64,000 bases of DNA from Antilocapra americana (lineage: Eukaryota; Chordata; Mammalia; Artiodactyla; Antilocapridae). Positions within the stretch are counted from its first letter, which is position 1. Each line of letters starts with the position of its first letter. Location of the stretch: NCBI GenBank assembly GCA_007570785.1, contig ML664175.1:10207441-10271440 (forward strand). Reading direction: 5' to 3'. The notes below the pieces were generated by a model. The model saw only the letters and a list, made by a program, of their open reading frames with translations, ran no database searches and was not told the origin of the DNA. Shown piece after piece: positions 1-11,454 of the stretch. The position numbers and the translations under genes are program-made.

Positions 1-320
1 TTTGGCAGTATCTAACTAAACTACTTACCTACTTACATTTTGACTCAGCAATTCCACTTCTGGAAATCGACCCTGATTTGCTTCCAGCAACACAGGAGTA
101 CATGTGGACAAGACTATTCATTGCAGCATTATTTATAATCGTAAAATAGTGAAAACAAAATGCCTATGTATAAAAGAACAAGGAAACCTCTATAAATTGA
201 TACGGAGGGATTTTTAGGATTATACGGTTAAGTGCCACAAGCAAAGTATAAATGAGCATCTATATTATATTACCTTATATGAGGAAGAAGGCAACATAGG
301 AAATTAAACTTATCTGCAAA
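1..320 (+). mobile_element. L1 LINE fragment, 3' part (old)
   Basis: The stretch reads like the end of mammalian L1 ORF2 running into the 3'UTR. It has the typical run 'cagcaattccacttctgg' (about 47-64) followed by 'attgcagcattatttataat' (about 120-139), in sense orientation. It is cut by the window start and decays into AT-rich DNA by about 320. No frame is open. Assigned by recognition only; the exact L1 subfamily is not claimed. Confidence 0.6.
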
Positions 321-505
321 TGAAATACAGGAAGGATAAGCCAGAAACTGCAGATGCAGTGAATAGGAACAGGGTGGAAAAAATGAGGAATAGTAGTGAG
401 ATTAAAGGAATGGAGGAGATTGTGACATTACTGAGTACACTTTTTTGTATGGTTCTGAGTTTTGGAACTGTGTCAGTGTTTCACATGTTTGTAAAAAATT
501 TATAA

Positions 506-1458
506 AGTTAGAGGAAAAAAACTGAAAACAAAAATGGGCTAAAACAGAAACAAATGAACTCAACTGGATTTCAAAAGAATTACATAATTAGTTGCGGTTT
601 GGTGTGGGGGCAAACTAACAAAACTTTTGAACACAGTATTTGGACTGTATGGCCTAAAGCCTGAAGACCAAGAGACCTCTTAAAAAATACCCAGTTTATA
701 GGCTTTCCTTTTTCATGCAGAGCTATGGGTTAGCAAATCCAAAACTACTTTCTTTGTATACCATGGTTGAGTACATGGCAAATAAATATTTTGTGAGTAA
801 TAGAAGCCAGATTTCTTGTTTTTGGAGGAGGGAGTTTTAAATATGCAAAGGAAGAAGGCTAGAAGGAAAGAAACTCATGGTGTTTGATTGGAACTTGAAA
901 TACAGACAAACTCATCTTTCTTTCTTCTATCCAACCATCCATCTATCCATCTATCAAAATAATTATAGATGAGACAGGGTTGTGTGTGTATGAGTGAATG
1001 TATGTCTATGAATATGTGTATATGTATATATATTAATTTAATTCATACTCTTTTATATCAACCCTTTGTTTGAATCTGCTTCCTAAATGATTATAGTCAG
1101 TAATTTTTATCACTGATTAAACTTGCTAGGTAGAATATTACAAAAAAATTCATTTAGATGCTCTCTTTGTTTTTGAAGTTTGGCCATTTACAGAGTGTAT
1201 TTGTTAAATACGTTTGCTAAAAAATTAGACTTCTAGCTGTTTAATTGTGATTCGTAGGGATCTCCTTGAAATATATTTGGTTTAATTTTGTAAATGTGCC
1301 CCTAAGTTTTCCTTTAAGAAAAATGTTTGCAGTATTAATAAAATGTTAGTAAAGAACCTCTCATAATAAACATCACTAGTATGTGCAAGCAGGAAACAAC
1401 AAGTCTAGCAGTCTTCATTGATTAATAGATTAAATTAATTTCAACATTGGGATTTATG
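506..1458. other. AT-rich DNA, no gene; short simple repeats
   Basis: No coding frame or recognisable repeat body. It holds a (CCAT/CTAT)-type tract at 931-955 and a TG/TA-rich tract at about 980-1034. The remainder is unassigned AT-rich sequence directly before the BovB target site at 1459. Confidence 0.6.
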
Positions 1459-1467
1459 TAGCATGTA

Positions 1468-3265
1468 CAAGAAGAGATAAGAAAACCTTCCTCAATCATC
1501 AATGCAAAGAAATTGAGGAAAACAGTGGAATGGGAAAGACTAGATATCTCATCAAGAAAATTAGAGATACCAAAGGAACATTTCATGCAAAGATGGGCTC
1601 TATAAAGGACAGAAATGGTAGGGACCTAACAGAAGCAGAAGATATTAAGAAGAGGTGTCAAGAATACACAGTAGAACTGTACAAAAAAGAGCTTCATGAC
1701 CCAGATAATAACGATGGTGTGATCACTCACCTAGAGCCAGACACCCTGGAATGTGAAGTCAAGTGGGCCTTAGAAAGCATCACAAAGTACAAAGCTAGTG
1801 GAGGTGATAGAATTCAGTTGAGCTATTTCAAATCCTGAAAGATGATGCTGTGAAAGTGCTACACTCAATATGCCAGCAAATTTGGAAAACTCAGCAATGG
1901 CCACAGGACTGGACAAGGTCAGTTTTCATTCCTATCCCAAAGAAAGGCAATGCCAAAGAATGCTCAAACTACTGCACAATTGTACTCATCTCACATGCTA
2001 GTAAAGTAATGCTCAAAATTTTCCAAGCCAGGCTTCAGCAATACATGAACCGTGAACTTCCAGATGTTCAAGAGAAGGCAGAGGAACCAGAGATCAAATT
2101 ACCAACATCTGTTGGATCATCGAAAAATCAAGAGAGTTCCAGAAAAACATCTATTTCTGCTTTATTGACTATGCCAACGCCTTTGACTGTGTGGATCATG
2201 ATAAACTGTAGAAAGTTCTTTAATAGATGGGAATACCAGACCACCTGACCTATCTCTTGAGAAACCTGTATGCAGGTCAGGAAGCAACAGTTAGAACTGG
2301 ACATGGAACAACAGACTGGTTCCAAATAGGAAAAGGAGTATGTCAAGGCTGTATATTGTCACCCTGCTTATTTAACTTACATGCAGAGTAAGTTAACATA
2401 CTCTTACTTAACATCATGAGAAACGCTGGGCTGGAGGAAGCACAAGCTGGAATCAGGATTGCCGGGAGAAATATCAGTAACCTCAGATATGCAGATGACA
2501 CCACCCTTCTGGCAGAAAGTGAAGAAGAACTAAAGAGCCTCTTGATGAAAGTGAAAGAGGACAGTGAAAAAGTTGGCTTAAAGCTCAACATTCAGAAAAC
2601 TAAGATCATGGCATCTGGTTCCATCACTTCATGGCAAATAGATGGGGAAACAGTGGAAACCGTGACAAACTTTATTTTTCTGGGCTCCAGAATCACTGCA
2701 GATGTTGATTGCAGCCATGAAATGAAAAGACGCTTACGCCTTGGAAGGAAAGTTATGACCAACCTAGACAGCATATTAAAAGGCAGAGACATTACTTTGC
2801 CAACAAAGGTCCATCTAGTCAAGGCTATGGTTTTTCCAGTAGTCATGTGTGGATGTGAGAGTTGGACTGTGAAGACAGCTGAGCGCTGAAGAATTGATGC
2901 TTTTGAAATGTGGTGTTGGAGAAGACTCTTGAGAGTCCCTTGGACTGCAAGGAGATCCGACCAGTCCATCCTAGAGGACATCAGTCCTGGGTGTTCATTG
3001 GAAGGACTGATGTTGAAGCTGAAACTCCAATACTTTGGCCACCTGATGCAAAGAGCTGACTCATTTGATAAGACCCTGATGCTGGGAAAGATTGGTGGCA
3101 GGAGGAGAAGGGGACGACAGAAGATGAGATGGTTGGATGGCATTACCGACTCAATGGACATGAGTTTGGATAAACTGTGGGAGTTGGTGATGGACAGGCA
3201 GGCCTGGCGTGCTGTGGTTCATGAGGTTGCAAAGAGTCGGACTCGACTGAGCGACTGAACTGAAC
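1468..3265 (+). mobile_element. BovB LINE (RTE clade), 5'-truncated, with 9-bp TSD
   Basis: Sense-strand BovB covering the region before the reverse transcriptase (RT), the RT domain and the 3' end, which finishes in the typical GACTGAGCGACTGAACTGAA-type tail. The 9-mer tagcatgta occurs just before it (1459-1467) and just after it (3266-3274), so both ends are fixed. The copy is about 1.8 kb against roughly 3 kb for a full element, so it was 5'-truncated on insertion, as usual for target-primed reverse transcription. An internal deletion near 2070 shifts the reading frame, and a 21-bp insertion at 2391-2411 adds a stop. BovB is the LINE thought to mobilise the Bov SINEs found elsewhere in this window. 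Confidence 0.95.
2338..2889 (+). pseudogene. BovB reverse transcriptase remnant, YADD present but frame broken
   Basis: Part of the RT palm of the BovB at 1468-3265. In one frame one sees QGCILSPCLFNL (about 2341-2379) and, further on, RYADDTTLLAESEEELK with the catalytic YADD box at codons 2488-2499. Between them a TAA at 2389-2391 stops the frame, created where a 21-bp insertion follows ...gcagagta. Upstream, the fingers region sits in another frame because of a short deletion near 2070. The longest open piece (2416-2889) starts after the insertion and stops at TGA 2887-2889, before the C-terminal region, which continues in a further frame to about 3258. It cannot make a full RT. In the family this enzyme copies element RNA at a nicked target. 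Confidence 0.85.
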
Positions 3266-3274
3266 TAGCATGTA

Positions 3275-4675
3275 GCTCATGGCATGATCTAATAATAATT
3301 AGGATATGGTAATTGTAAAATATTAGTAATCAACATGTTTTTATCTATAGTTGATAAAATGTAGTCTAAAGAATTAAAACGGTATTGGAGTCATTGACTT
3401 TGCTACTGAACACCTCATTTAAACTATATCATTAGCATTGTATAATTATTAAATATAATCATAATCTTATAGTTTGTTTATAACCATACTCCTATACTTT
3501 GAGGAAGAAAATATGTGTGAATCTTAGGTACTTTAATGGTTATTAATTATGTAATTGAATTTTCTTTTGGTGATTTCAAATTATTAGAATCTCATCCTGA
3601 AAAAATCAGATTACATAATAAAGTATGTCTTGCTCTATAGCTGATGTGAATATATTAAAAAGGAAAACCCCCAAGCTAATATTTTGTTTACTGCTATATA
3701 ACTTTGAGGCAGTTCTAGTCATTTATGGCAGACAGCTGACACATAACCAATTACAAGTAGCAATTTTCATAAAAATTTAGAATTAGTTTTTTTAAAAAGA
3801 ATTCTCTTTACATCTAAATTGAAGCCTCTACATATTGTTTCTCACTAAAAATAGTCAGAGATACTTGGAAAAAATGGCTGGTTTTGTACCTGAAGCAGGA
3901 AATATGCAAGATAAACCTGGACCATCTTGTTAAACCAGGTAATAAGGAAGCTTAAATTCTACTGGAATCTTGTCAGAAAGACTCCCATGGGCTGAAAATG
4001 GAAGTTTGAGCTTTAATAATTTCTACAGTGGTTTGAGACACAACATATATGTTTAAATACAGGATTCACAATGACTCTTTAAAAAATAACTAGTCATACT
4101 GTTGGGGATACTGTTGAACCAGTCATTGTTTTAAAAGTTGAAAGAATTACTTATCTTGTCTTTCCTTTGAGAACTGTACCCTTGAGCAACTATGTAGATG
4201 ATGAGGGGGAAATTTATTTTTATAGAACTATTCTAGCTAACAAATGGGAAAGGAATTTTAAAATTAGAATATCATCACTTTGTAAACCTTGGTAAGTTAA
4301 TGAATGTAAGCACTGAATATCATGGATTTTAACACTACCAGAGAAAAACAGCCAGAACATTTGCCTCTTGATGTAAAACAAAATACTCATGAAAAACTCT
4401 TGCCCCTGCCAGAAGGAAGAATTGAACTTCAGTCTGGTCAAGCATCTAAATTCAACTACTAATTTATGGAAAATACAGAAGAAGTAAATGTTAAATACTA
4501 ATAGCAACTCCTTGCTGGATATAATTAGAAAAATCCAGCCTGTAGAAAGCTACAAAATAACCAAAAAAATTTTCCCTCTCCTCCCAAAATCTCAAAGAAC
4601 AAACAGGAGAGGACACATTTAAAAATTAAAGTTAAATAAAAATGAAAATTCACATCCTTAGTTTTCTTTAGCCAT
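3275..4675. other. Unassigned AT-rich DNA
   Basis: I see no recognisable gene, RNA gene or repeat. The 95-codon minus-strand frame at 4220-4507 has no family resemblance and is regarded as chance. Confidence 0.5.
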
Positions 4676-4773
4676 GTTCAAGTGCTTAACCAGCCATATG
4701 TGACTCATGGCTACCGTATCAGACACAGCAGGGATGGAAAATTTCCATCTTTGCAGAAAGTTCTGTTGGATAG
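4676..4773. mobile_element. Ancient MER-type DNA transposon fragment (copy 1)
   Basis: The phrases 'agccatatgtgactcatggc' and 'gcagaaagttctgttggata' match an old mammalian non-autonomous DNA element that I recognise but will not name with certainty. A related copy lies at 7950-8072, where the 'gaaatgtggctagtgcaact' part of the same family is kept. The right end abuts the MLT1 LTR at 4775. Confidence 0.5.
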
Positions 4774-4774
4774 T

Positions 4775-5170
4775 TGTATTAATTTCCTAGAGCTTCTGAA
4801 TAAATCACCACAATCTGGGTTACTAAAATTACAGAAATGTATTCCCTGACAGTTCTGGAGGCCTGAAGTTCAAAATTAAGGTGTTGGTAGGGCTGTATGC
4901 CCTCTGAAGGTTCTAGAGGCTTATCTTTCTTTGCCTCTTCCAGCTTCCGATGGCATTCTGATGGTTTTGGTTTGTGGCAGCCTATTTACCCTTTGTCTTT
5001 TAAGGTCACCAGCCATTGGATTTAGAGCCTACTCTTAAATGTAGGATGATCTTGAGATCCTTAATTAACTTCTTCAAAGACCCTATTTCCAAATAATGTC
5101 ATGTTTTCAGATACTGGGTGTTAGGATTTTAACATAATTTTTTTAAGAGACAGAATTTTAATCTACTACA
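4775..5170 (-). mobile_element. MLT1-type LTR (ERVL-MaLR), antisense, degenerate
   Basis: In reverse orientation the segment shows the landmarks of a MaLR long terminal repeat: the 'tgtattaatttcctag' end (4775), 'cagttctggaggcctgaagt' (about 4851-4870), and 'agaccctatttccaaataat' (about 5078-5097) near the LTR 5' side. The ends read TGT...ACA on the plus strand. Length (about 395 bp) fits this LTR class. No coding capacity. It is an old insertion, shared by placental mammals as a family. Confidence 0.75.
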
Positions 5171-5279
5171 ACAGGGCTACTAAACATTAAAAGGGACTTG
5201 AGACATATCAAACAGTTGAAGTGTTTGGACTGTTTGGATTCTGATGCAAGGAAACATAAAATTACAAATTATGAAATGA

Positions 5280-5420
5280 GGGAACTCCCTGACAGTCCAG
5301 AGGTTAGGATACTACTCTTCCACTGCTGGGGTCATGGGTTCAATCCCTGGTCTTGGAACTAAGATCTTGCATGCCGTGTGGTGTGGCAAAGGGGGGAAAA
5401 TGTCACTTCAAAAAACCATA
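5280..5420 (+). mobile_element. CHR-2-type tRNA-derived SINE with perfect 17-bp TSD
   Basis: The tRNA-like head 'gggaactccctgacagtcca' (5280-5299) and the B-box-like 'gggttcaatccctgg' (about 5336-5350) identify the cetartiodactyl CHR SINE family, which carries an RNA polymerase III promoter. It is followed by an A-rich tail. The 17-mer tacaaattatgaaatga stands at 5263-5279 and again at 5421-5437, so the insertion is precisely bounded. Family members occur in whales, hippos and ruminants (established knowledge). Confidence 0.88.
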
Positions 5421-5629
5421 TACAAATTATGAAATGATTGGGCATTTGGCTAATGAATATCTATATTAAATTTTGTTAGCTCTTTTATAGGTAGTAATAG
5501 TGTTTAGTCCTTTTAAAAGAAAGAAATTTTATTGTTTAGAAGTAGAGCAATATTTACAGTTGCGATGAAATGATATATTGGAAAATTTTCAAAATAATGC
5601 AGTAATGAGGAAATGAATAGGTTATGGAT

Positions 5630-5847
5630 CAGGGTCTGCAAGCTACAACCCAGGTATCTTACAGCCTGTTTTTGTAAATAAGGTTCTATTGGAACATAGC
5701 TATACCCATTCAAGTACCTATGGCCTATGGCTACTTTTGTGCTATAAAGGCAGAACTGAATAATTTGAAAAGAGACCCATGGGCCTTGGAAAACTGAAAA
5801 CATGTACTGTGTGACATTTTACTTAAAAGTTTGTGGACCCCTTCCTG
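5630..5847. mobile_element. hAT-like non-autonomous DNA transposon (copy A)
   Basis: The element begins 'cagggtctgcaagctac' and ends '...ttgtggaccccttcctg', giving imperfect terminal inverted repeats of the CAGGGGTC type. Inside, 'gtttttgtaaataaggttct' and 'attggaacatagctatacccattca' are hallmarks of a widespread mammalian MER element. Related copies lie at 27096-27300, 53005-53222 and 58258-58448. It has no coding capacity. Confidence 0.65.
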
Positions 5848-5852
5848 GTATA

Positions 5853-6715
5853 GTTCAAAAGAGGTAGACAATGAATTGATAATAGTTAACGCTGTCTCTT
5901 TTTGGTGTATGTTTGAAATGTCCCATAATATGTTAAATTTTCTGAAAAATAATAGTTGCGTTTTTCTCTGATTTGAGAGTAGGAAGTTTATTCTAGAAAA
6001 AGTTCTGTTTGTGATATTTTATCTCTGAGGTATGAAATGACTATGGTAAAAAGATTACATTTGTTAAATCTGACTGTTGGAAACATGAGTCTTACATTAT
6101 TTTGTATTTATCTGTATGCTAAAATATGTTTAATTAAAAAAAGCCCAACTCAACATGTTATAAATATAAGTTAAAATGTGTAAGGGCAAACTAAACATTT
6201 GAGAAAGAATTTATAATATATAACAGCAGTTTGATAGCCTTAATATTATATACACATCCTTTTATAAATTTCCAAGAAAAAAAAATCTTCCTGCTAAAAA
6301 AATTAGAAAAGGGCACATATAGTATTTGCCAATAAAGGCAGTTGGGCAACTTGCCTATGGGAAAAATGGTTTAAAAAGAGAGAGACCATAAGGAGAAAAA
6401 TTAATAAAAAATAAGATACCGTTAAGATTTTAAAAATATCTATGTAAATATAAAATCTCTCACCACTATATATGGTGGGGAGGAGAACTATGTATGTATA
6501 TGGAGAAAGTTAAATTTGTAGTTTTGCTGTTTTTTGTATATATTTTGGCCAGTCAGGTTTTTTTGAAAGTAATATTTTAGGGTAAGTTGAAGTTTCTAAA
6601 GTTTAACAAGTGAAGAAAGGGTATATAATCTGTTTTTCATTATTGAGTTTGTTGGTCAACAGTTAGAAATTTCTGTTCATGTTTAACATCTTGTGTATAC
6701 AGATTGTTGAAATAC
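5853..6715. other. Unassigned AT-rich DNA
   Basis: No gene or recognisable repeat body seen. Confidence 0.5.
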
Positions 6716-6720
6716 TTCTC

Positions 6721-6909
6721 TAGAGGTTCTTAAACTTTAGCGCATATCATAGTCACCTAGAGGGCTTGTTCTATAACATGACTGTTGACCTCATCCTCAG
6801 AACTTTTGATTCATTGGTTAGGGATGGGGCAAAGGATTTGCATTTCTAACAAGTTCCCCTGTGAGCTGATGCTGCTGATTTAGAGGGAACACACTTTAGT
6901 AATTGCTGC
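6721..6909 (+). mobile_element. MER5A-type (hAT-Charlie) DNA transposon
   Basis: Reads 'gaggttcttaaactttagcg' near the left end, 'cacctagagggcttgttc' shortly after, then 'gcatttctaacaagttcccc' and 'gctgatgctgctgatttaga', closing with 'acacactttagtaattgctg'. This order and length (about 189 bp) are those of MER5A, a short internally deleted hAT element present since early placental mammals. No coding capacity. An 8-bp target duplication could not be confirmed by eye. Confidence 0.85.
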
Positions 6910-7179
6910 TCTACAGTGAAAAGAAAAGAGAAGGAAAGGAAAAAAAGATATTTGTATATAGCAACTATATACAGAGGTTTTTATTCAATATCTTATAATA
7001 TTGTCTTTGATGCAGAGGGTGTTATGATCAGTTGAATATATGAGAAACATTCCTCTTTTTTTTAAGAGAATCATTTGGAGCCTTAAGCTTTGTGTGTGTA
7101 ACTTGTATAGCTTTAGTATGTAGGTGATGATTTCATTGATTTAGGCCTAACTTTTTTGAATACTACTGAGCTTTTAAAA

Positions 7180-7445
7180 ATTTTTTGAAGTACAGTTGAT
7201 TTATTAATACAGTGTTGTGTTAATTTCTGCTGTGCAGCAGAGTGATTCATATACACATTATTTTTTTAAATATTCTTCTCCATTATGGTTTATCATAAGA
7301 TATTGAATATAGTCTTCTGTGCTATATGTAGGATCTTGTTTATCTGTTTTCTATATAATAGCTTACATTTGCTAACCCCAACCTCCCACTCCACCCCTCC
7401 TCCAACCCCCTCATCCTTGACAGCCACAAGTCTGCAAAACTGAGT
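7180..7445 (-). mobile_element. L1 3'UTR end, antisense
   Basis: In reverse complement this is an artiodactyl L1 3' terminus. On the plus strand it reads 'gttaatttctgctgtgcagc', 'tatggtttatcataagatat' and then the C-rich 'ccctcctccaaccccctcat' tract, which is the G-rich 3'UTR tract in sense orientation. The sense 3' end lies near 7180. Confidence 0.75.
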
Positions 7446-7949
7446 TTTTTGTAGATTATTGAGTTGCTGTGTTATTTAGGTGAATGAAAAAGACCTCAGA
7501 GTGGAAATAGTTAGAAGAACAAGTGATGTAAAGAAAAAGTATGATTCTACTAATATAAAATTAAGCAGGCAAAACAAAACACTACACTTTTAGGGAAATA
7601 AATTTGGTAAAGTTGTTTTAAAAAGCAAGGGAATGATAAAGCTTATTTCAATATTGTAGTTACTTCCTAAGGGAGGAGTAGTTATACTCCATTATTTGTA
7701 TTTATTACCTTATTTATATGGTGTTAATACTTTAAAAAATAATATTCAGTAAGAATCATTAAATCCTAAGGTAAAATGCTCTATTTCTTTCAAATAGGAA
7801 AAAAATAGGAAAAAAAATCTTGAGAAGAGTAAGACTCTCTTATAGACTCTTATTAGTTGGGCCTGCCAAATACCTAGGCTGGCACTGTATGTTAGAATTT
7901 CTGCAATGATGAAAATTTTTAAAATCTTTGTTAAATCTGCGTAATAAGC

Positions 7950-8072
7950 GGTTGAAATGTGGCTAGTGCAACTGAGGCAGTGCTTTAAAATTTAATTATT
8001 TGAAATTTGTATTTAAATAGGCACATGTGACTGAAGTCTACCATATTATTGCAACTCTAGACAGTTTAGAAC
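7950..8072. mobile_element. Ancient MER-type DNA transposon fragment (copy 2)
   Basis: Contains 'gaaatgtggctagtgcaact' and, mirrored later, 'ataggcacatgtgactgaag', the paired subterminal segments of the same family as 4676-4773. Degenerate and non-coding. Confidence 0.5.
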
Positions 8073-8864
8073 ATGGTTTAGCCCTTGATTTACTAATCTG
8101 TTAGTAATTCTCCTATAAAATATTCAGTGTTTGGTTTGCTGACATTTTGCTTAAGTCAATGATTTTTGTCTATTATCGTGTGTGCTTTGACTCATGCTTC
8201 TTGTGTTGAATGGTAGCAGTTTGATTTGCTTCTCTTGTGCCTTATGTTCCAAAAATTGAGTCTTCAGGATCAGAAGCTCCTTGACTAAAGTTTATTGAAA
8301 ACATAGTATTTTATTAGTTATACTGTGTTTTCAAATATTTATAGGTTGTTATTTTTAATGTCAGAATTTTATGACTTGATATTCTGTTGATTTCTACTTA
8401 AAATATTAATCCATTGACTTTTCTGAGCCCCAAACAAAATTCTTTTTATTTTGTAACTTGAATCATTCAGCAAATATTACTTGTTATGAAGCATGCATTC
8501 TTGAGAATTGGGGAATGATAGAGGAAATAGACTCTGACTTATGATGTGAACATATTTGGTAGTATTTTTAGAAAGAAAGCACAGTGTGCTTGAAAGAAAC
8601 ACTAGGTAGTCATATACTGGAGGAATGAGAATAAGATAGTATATGATAGTATATCTTTCTAAGATAGATAGAAAGAGACCAAATAAAAATGTTTATATAT
8701 TTTTATTTCGTTATTTTGTCACTTGATGGTAATGGAGATTGTACATCAAAATTCTTAACAGTGCTTCTATTACTCTATAAATGTGATTTTTTAATTCACC
8801 AAAGAACTTGTGATATAGAAAGAACTTATAACCAAATATCTGATAATTCAATTTTTTTTAAAAA
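8073..8864. other. Unassigned AT-rich DNA
   Basis: Nothing recognisable as gene, RNA or repeat. Confidence 0.5.
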
Positions 8865-9490
8865 TAAGGCAAAATTATCTAAAAATACACTACATCAAAG
8901 AAGATACATGAATGGCCAATAATACTTGTAAACATGTTCAGTGTCATTAACGTTGATAGCAGAGAAATGCAAATTAAAACCACAGTGAGTCACTCTATAA
9001 TCAATTAGAATGACTAAATTAAAACAACAACACTGAATCATAATACCAAATATGGCTGTGTCTGTGGAGCAACTGCAATTCTCATGTCAAATGGAAATGA
9101 AAAATAATCTAGACACCTTAGGAAAGCAGCTTGACACTTTATTACAAATTCAACATACACTTACCATATAACCCAACATTCTCACTCCCTGTAATTCATC
9201 CAAGAGAAATGAAACATGTATATACATTTTTTTTGGGGGGGAGAATCATCATAGAGGACTTATTCATAATAATACCAAATGAAAAATGACCCAAATATTT
9301 ATCAACTGGCAAACAGATTTAAAAAATAATACCACAATACAGATAACTCACATCTACATAAAGGAAAAGTACTCAGCAATCAAAAGAAACAAAATATTGA
9401 TAAGCATATACATGATTATATCTCGAAAGCATTAAGCCAGTTGAAGTAAAACACTACATACTGATTCCTTCTGTATGAAACTTCTTTGTC
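8865..9490 (+). mobile_element. L1 LINE fragment, ORF2 end and 3'UTR, sense
   Basis: The text 'agagaaatgcaaattaaaac' (about 8961-8980), 'accatataacccaacattct' (about 9163-9182), 'gaaacatgtatatacat' (about 9211-9227) and 'ctgattccttctgtatgaaa' (about 9461-9480) follows the order of the end of L1 ORF2 and the proximal 3'UTR. Stops occur in all frames. The decay level indicates an old L1M-class copy. Confidence 0.75.
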
Positions 9491-10025
9491 CTAATGATAG
9501 TTATTGGTTTTACCTACTTAATATTACACTTTTGTCCTCATGTTCCAGCTTTGTTCTTCATCCTTAGTTGAAAGCTTATTATAGTAATAAGTGTTACCCA
9601 AATATCCGAAACCTATCATGATGTGCTTAGAAGTGAATCTGTTTTCACTGTCTGTTCAGAGCCAATAACATCCTTGATTCAGATTCCCCGTATGGATATC
9701 TATCTGCTTTTTGCTCTTGTTCCTTTTACAGACCAGCTTCCTTATTTATCACTCTGCTTAAATTCACAAGATCTGTAACTTAAGCACTGCCTTTTATATC
9801 TGACTTTTGGGTCCAGTTCACAAGAGAGAACATTTGATTATTAATAAGCCAATGGATCAACTAGTCTCAGATTAGTCACCCCTGTCTCGTCTAGTTGGGA
9901 TTAGGGAATCTGATCGTTGACTGGTATGGCTGCCTACGCTGCACATTTAACTGAGTAGAATTTGTGATGTGATATTATACAAGTAATTAAATCATATGTT
10001 AGGTTTCTTTGATTACCTTTATCTA
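9491..10025. other. Unassigned DNA
   Basis: No gene or repeat recognised. Confidence 0.45.
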
Positions 10026-10205
10026 TGTTCATTAACATATTTTTTAAGCACTTATTTACAGTGACAAGTGATGGCACTACAGAGATGACTAGAGGCAGGT
10101 ATAATCTTTGCCCCCAAGGAGTTACAGTCCTAGTGGAACTAAGGGAATGGGAATGACCCATAAACAATAAAAATGATGTAATACAGTGATAATAAGTAGG
10201 TAACT
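10026..10205 (-). mobile_element. L2-like LINE 3' end, antisense, degenerate
   Basis: The run 'aagcacttatttacagtgac', 'actacagagatgactag', 'caaggagttacagtcctagt' and 'cataaacaataaaaatgatg' follows the order of the reverse complement of an L2 3' end. Heavily mutated. Recognition only. Confidence 0.45.
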
Positions 10206-10264
10206 GATACAAGTAGACTACTTAATAGTCATATCAAGTAAGGATGTAGAGTTGAATTTCTATT

Positions 10265-10325
10265 CCTGCAATAAACAGTGTGACCTTGAGTAAGTTTCTT
10301 AAAATATCAAAGTACCAGTCTTTAA
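10265..10325 (+). mobile_element. MIR fragment (core)
   Basis: 'cagtgtgaccttgagtaagt' followed by 'ttcttaaaatatcaaagtac' corresponds to the conserved core of MIR. Very short and degenerate. Confidence 0.4.
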
Positions 10326-11047
10326 AAAGAGAGTGACACACAATTTCATTGTCACCCAGAATAATGTACATGAAAGTGTGAAGTGTAACAAAATGTTGTA
10401 ATTGTTTTATTGAATTATTTTATTAACTTCAGTTTTAGTGTAATCTAGTAATTTTTGAGAGACTAATCTTCTTTTTTCTACTGCTGTAACCTTGGAGCAT
10501 ATGTCGTCTTTTTGAAACTTGACTTTTGCTTTCTTTTTCACGTGGATGTAAATTTTGTTGTGAATTTTAATGTATTGCCCTTTCCATATTACTTGTTGAT
10601 ATGTTAGTTCTTCTGATAGATACATTGCTATCTTGTCAGGCTCTTTCCTTGTACATTCTTTTGCCTTTCTGTACTTGTACTTTTCTTTTTGAATTTAACA
10701 TTTTACTTTTGATACAAATATTTGAAACTCTACTTTTATACATAAGCATTCTTTGTGTATAGTATTTCTACTAAGTTGCTTTATTTTTAAAATCAAAATT
10801 GTTGATATTGTTTTGTATTAACTCAAGTTTATATTGATGTATCATTATTAATTGATTAGTCAGAAGTAAAGGCACTTGTGTCATTGTGAATCTGTGCATT
10901 TTTCCTCCCAACTCAACTACAGATTTTATATTTTAGAAATCAGATATTTTTATGCTTTCAAGTTACATTGCCTTCTGTAGTTTATTCTTTTGGGAAATAT
11001 GAAAACAATTATTTTGTTTTTCGTTTGAGGAAGATACATGCCACTGG
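10326..11047. other. Unassigned AT-rich DNA
   Basis: T-rich on the plus strand; nothing recognised. Confidence 0.45.
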
Positions 11048-11056
11048 TTGTAAGTC

Positions 11057-11277
11057 GTGTGTGAGTGCATGCTGAGTCATTTCAGTCGTGTCGGCTTCTT
11101 TGTGACCCTTTAGGCTGTAGCCCACCAGGCTCCTTTGTCCTTGGGATTCTCCAGGCAAGAACACTGGAGTGGGTTGCCATTCCCTTTTCCAGGGGATCTT
11201 CTGACCCAGAAATTGAATCTACATCTCTTACACCTCCTGCATTGGCAGACTTGTTCTTTACCACTAGCGCCACCTGA
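11057..11277 (-). mobile_element. Bov-tA SINE, antisense, 9-bp TSD
   Basis: In reverse complement this is the ruminant tRNA-derived Bov-tA SINE. On the plus strand one reads 'caccaggctcctttgtcctt' and 'ctccaggcaagaacactgga', and the tRNA-like head lies at the right end ('accactagcgccacctg'). The 9-mer ttgtaagtc flanks it at 11048-11056 and 11278-11286. Mobilisation by BovB is the accepted model for the family. No coding potential; the open frames through it in several phases are incidental. Confidence 0.93.
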
Positions 11278-11390
11278 TTGTAAGTCTTGTATTATTAAAT
11301 AAAGTAGTCTCTTACATTGGATGGCTGCGGTATTGGACAATTGGCACTTTACATTGACAGCTGTCAGCAAAATTAGCTCTTTAAAAAGCT

Positions 11391-11454
11391 AATATATATA
11401 TATAGCTTAAATATATATATATTATATAATATATATAAATAAATATATATTATT
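11391..11454. repeat. AT-rich simple repeat
   Basis: Alternating (TA)n and TAAATA tracts, largely self-complementary. Confidence 0.9.

Noticed and set aside
2592..3161. 189-codon minus-strand frame
   Set aside because: Antisense shadow of the BovB RT and C-terminal region; the same shadow type appears opposite other BovB copies (21024-21473, 30535-31032).
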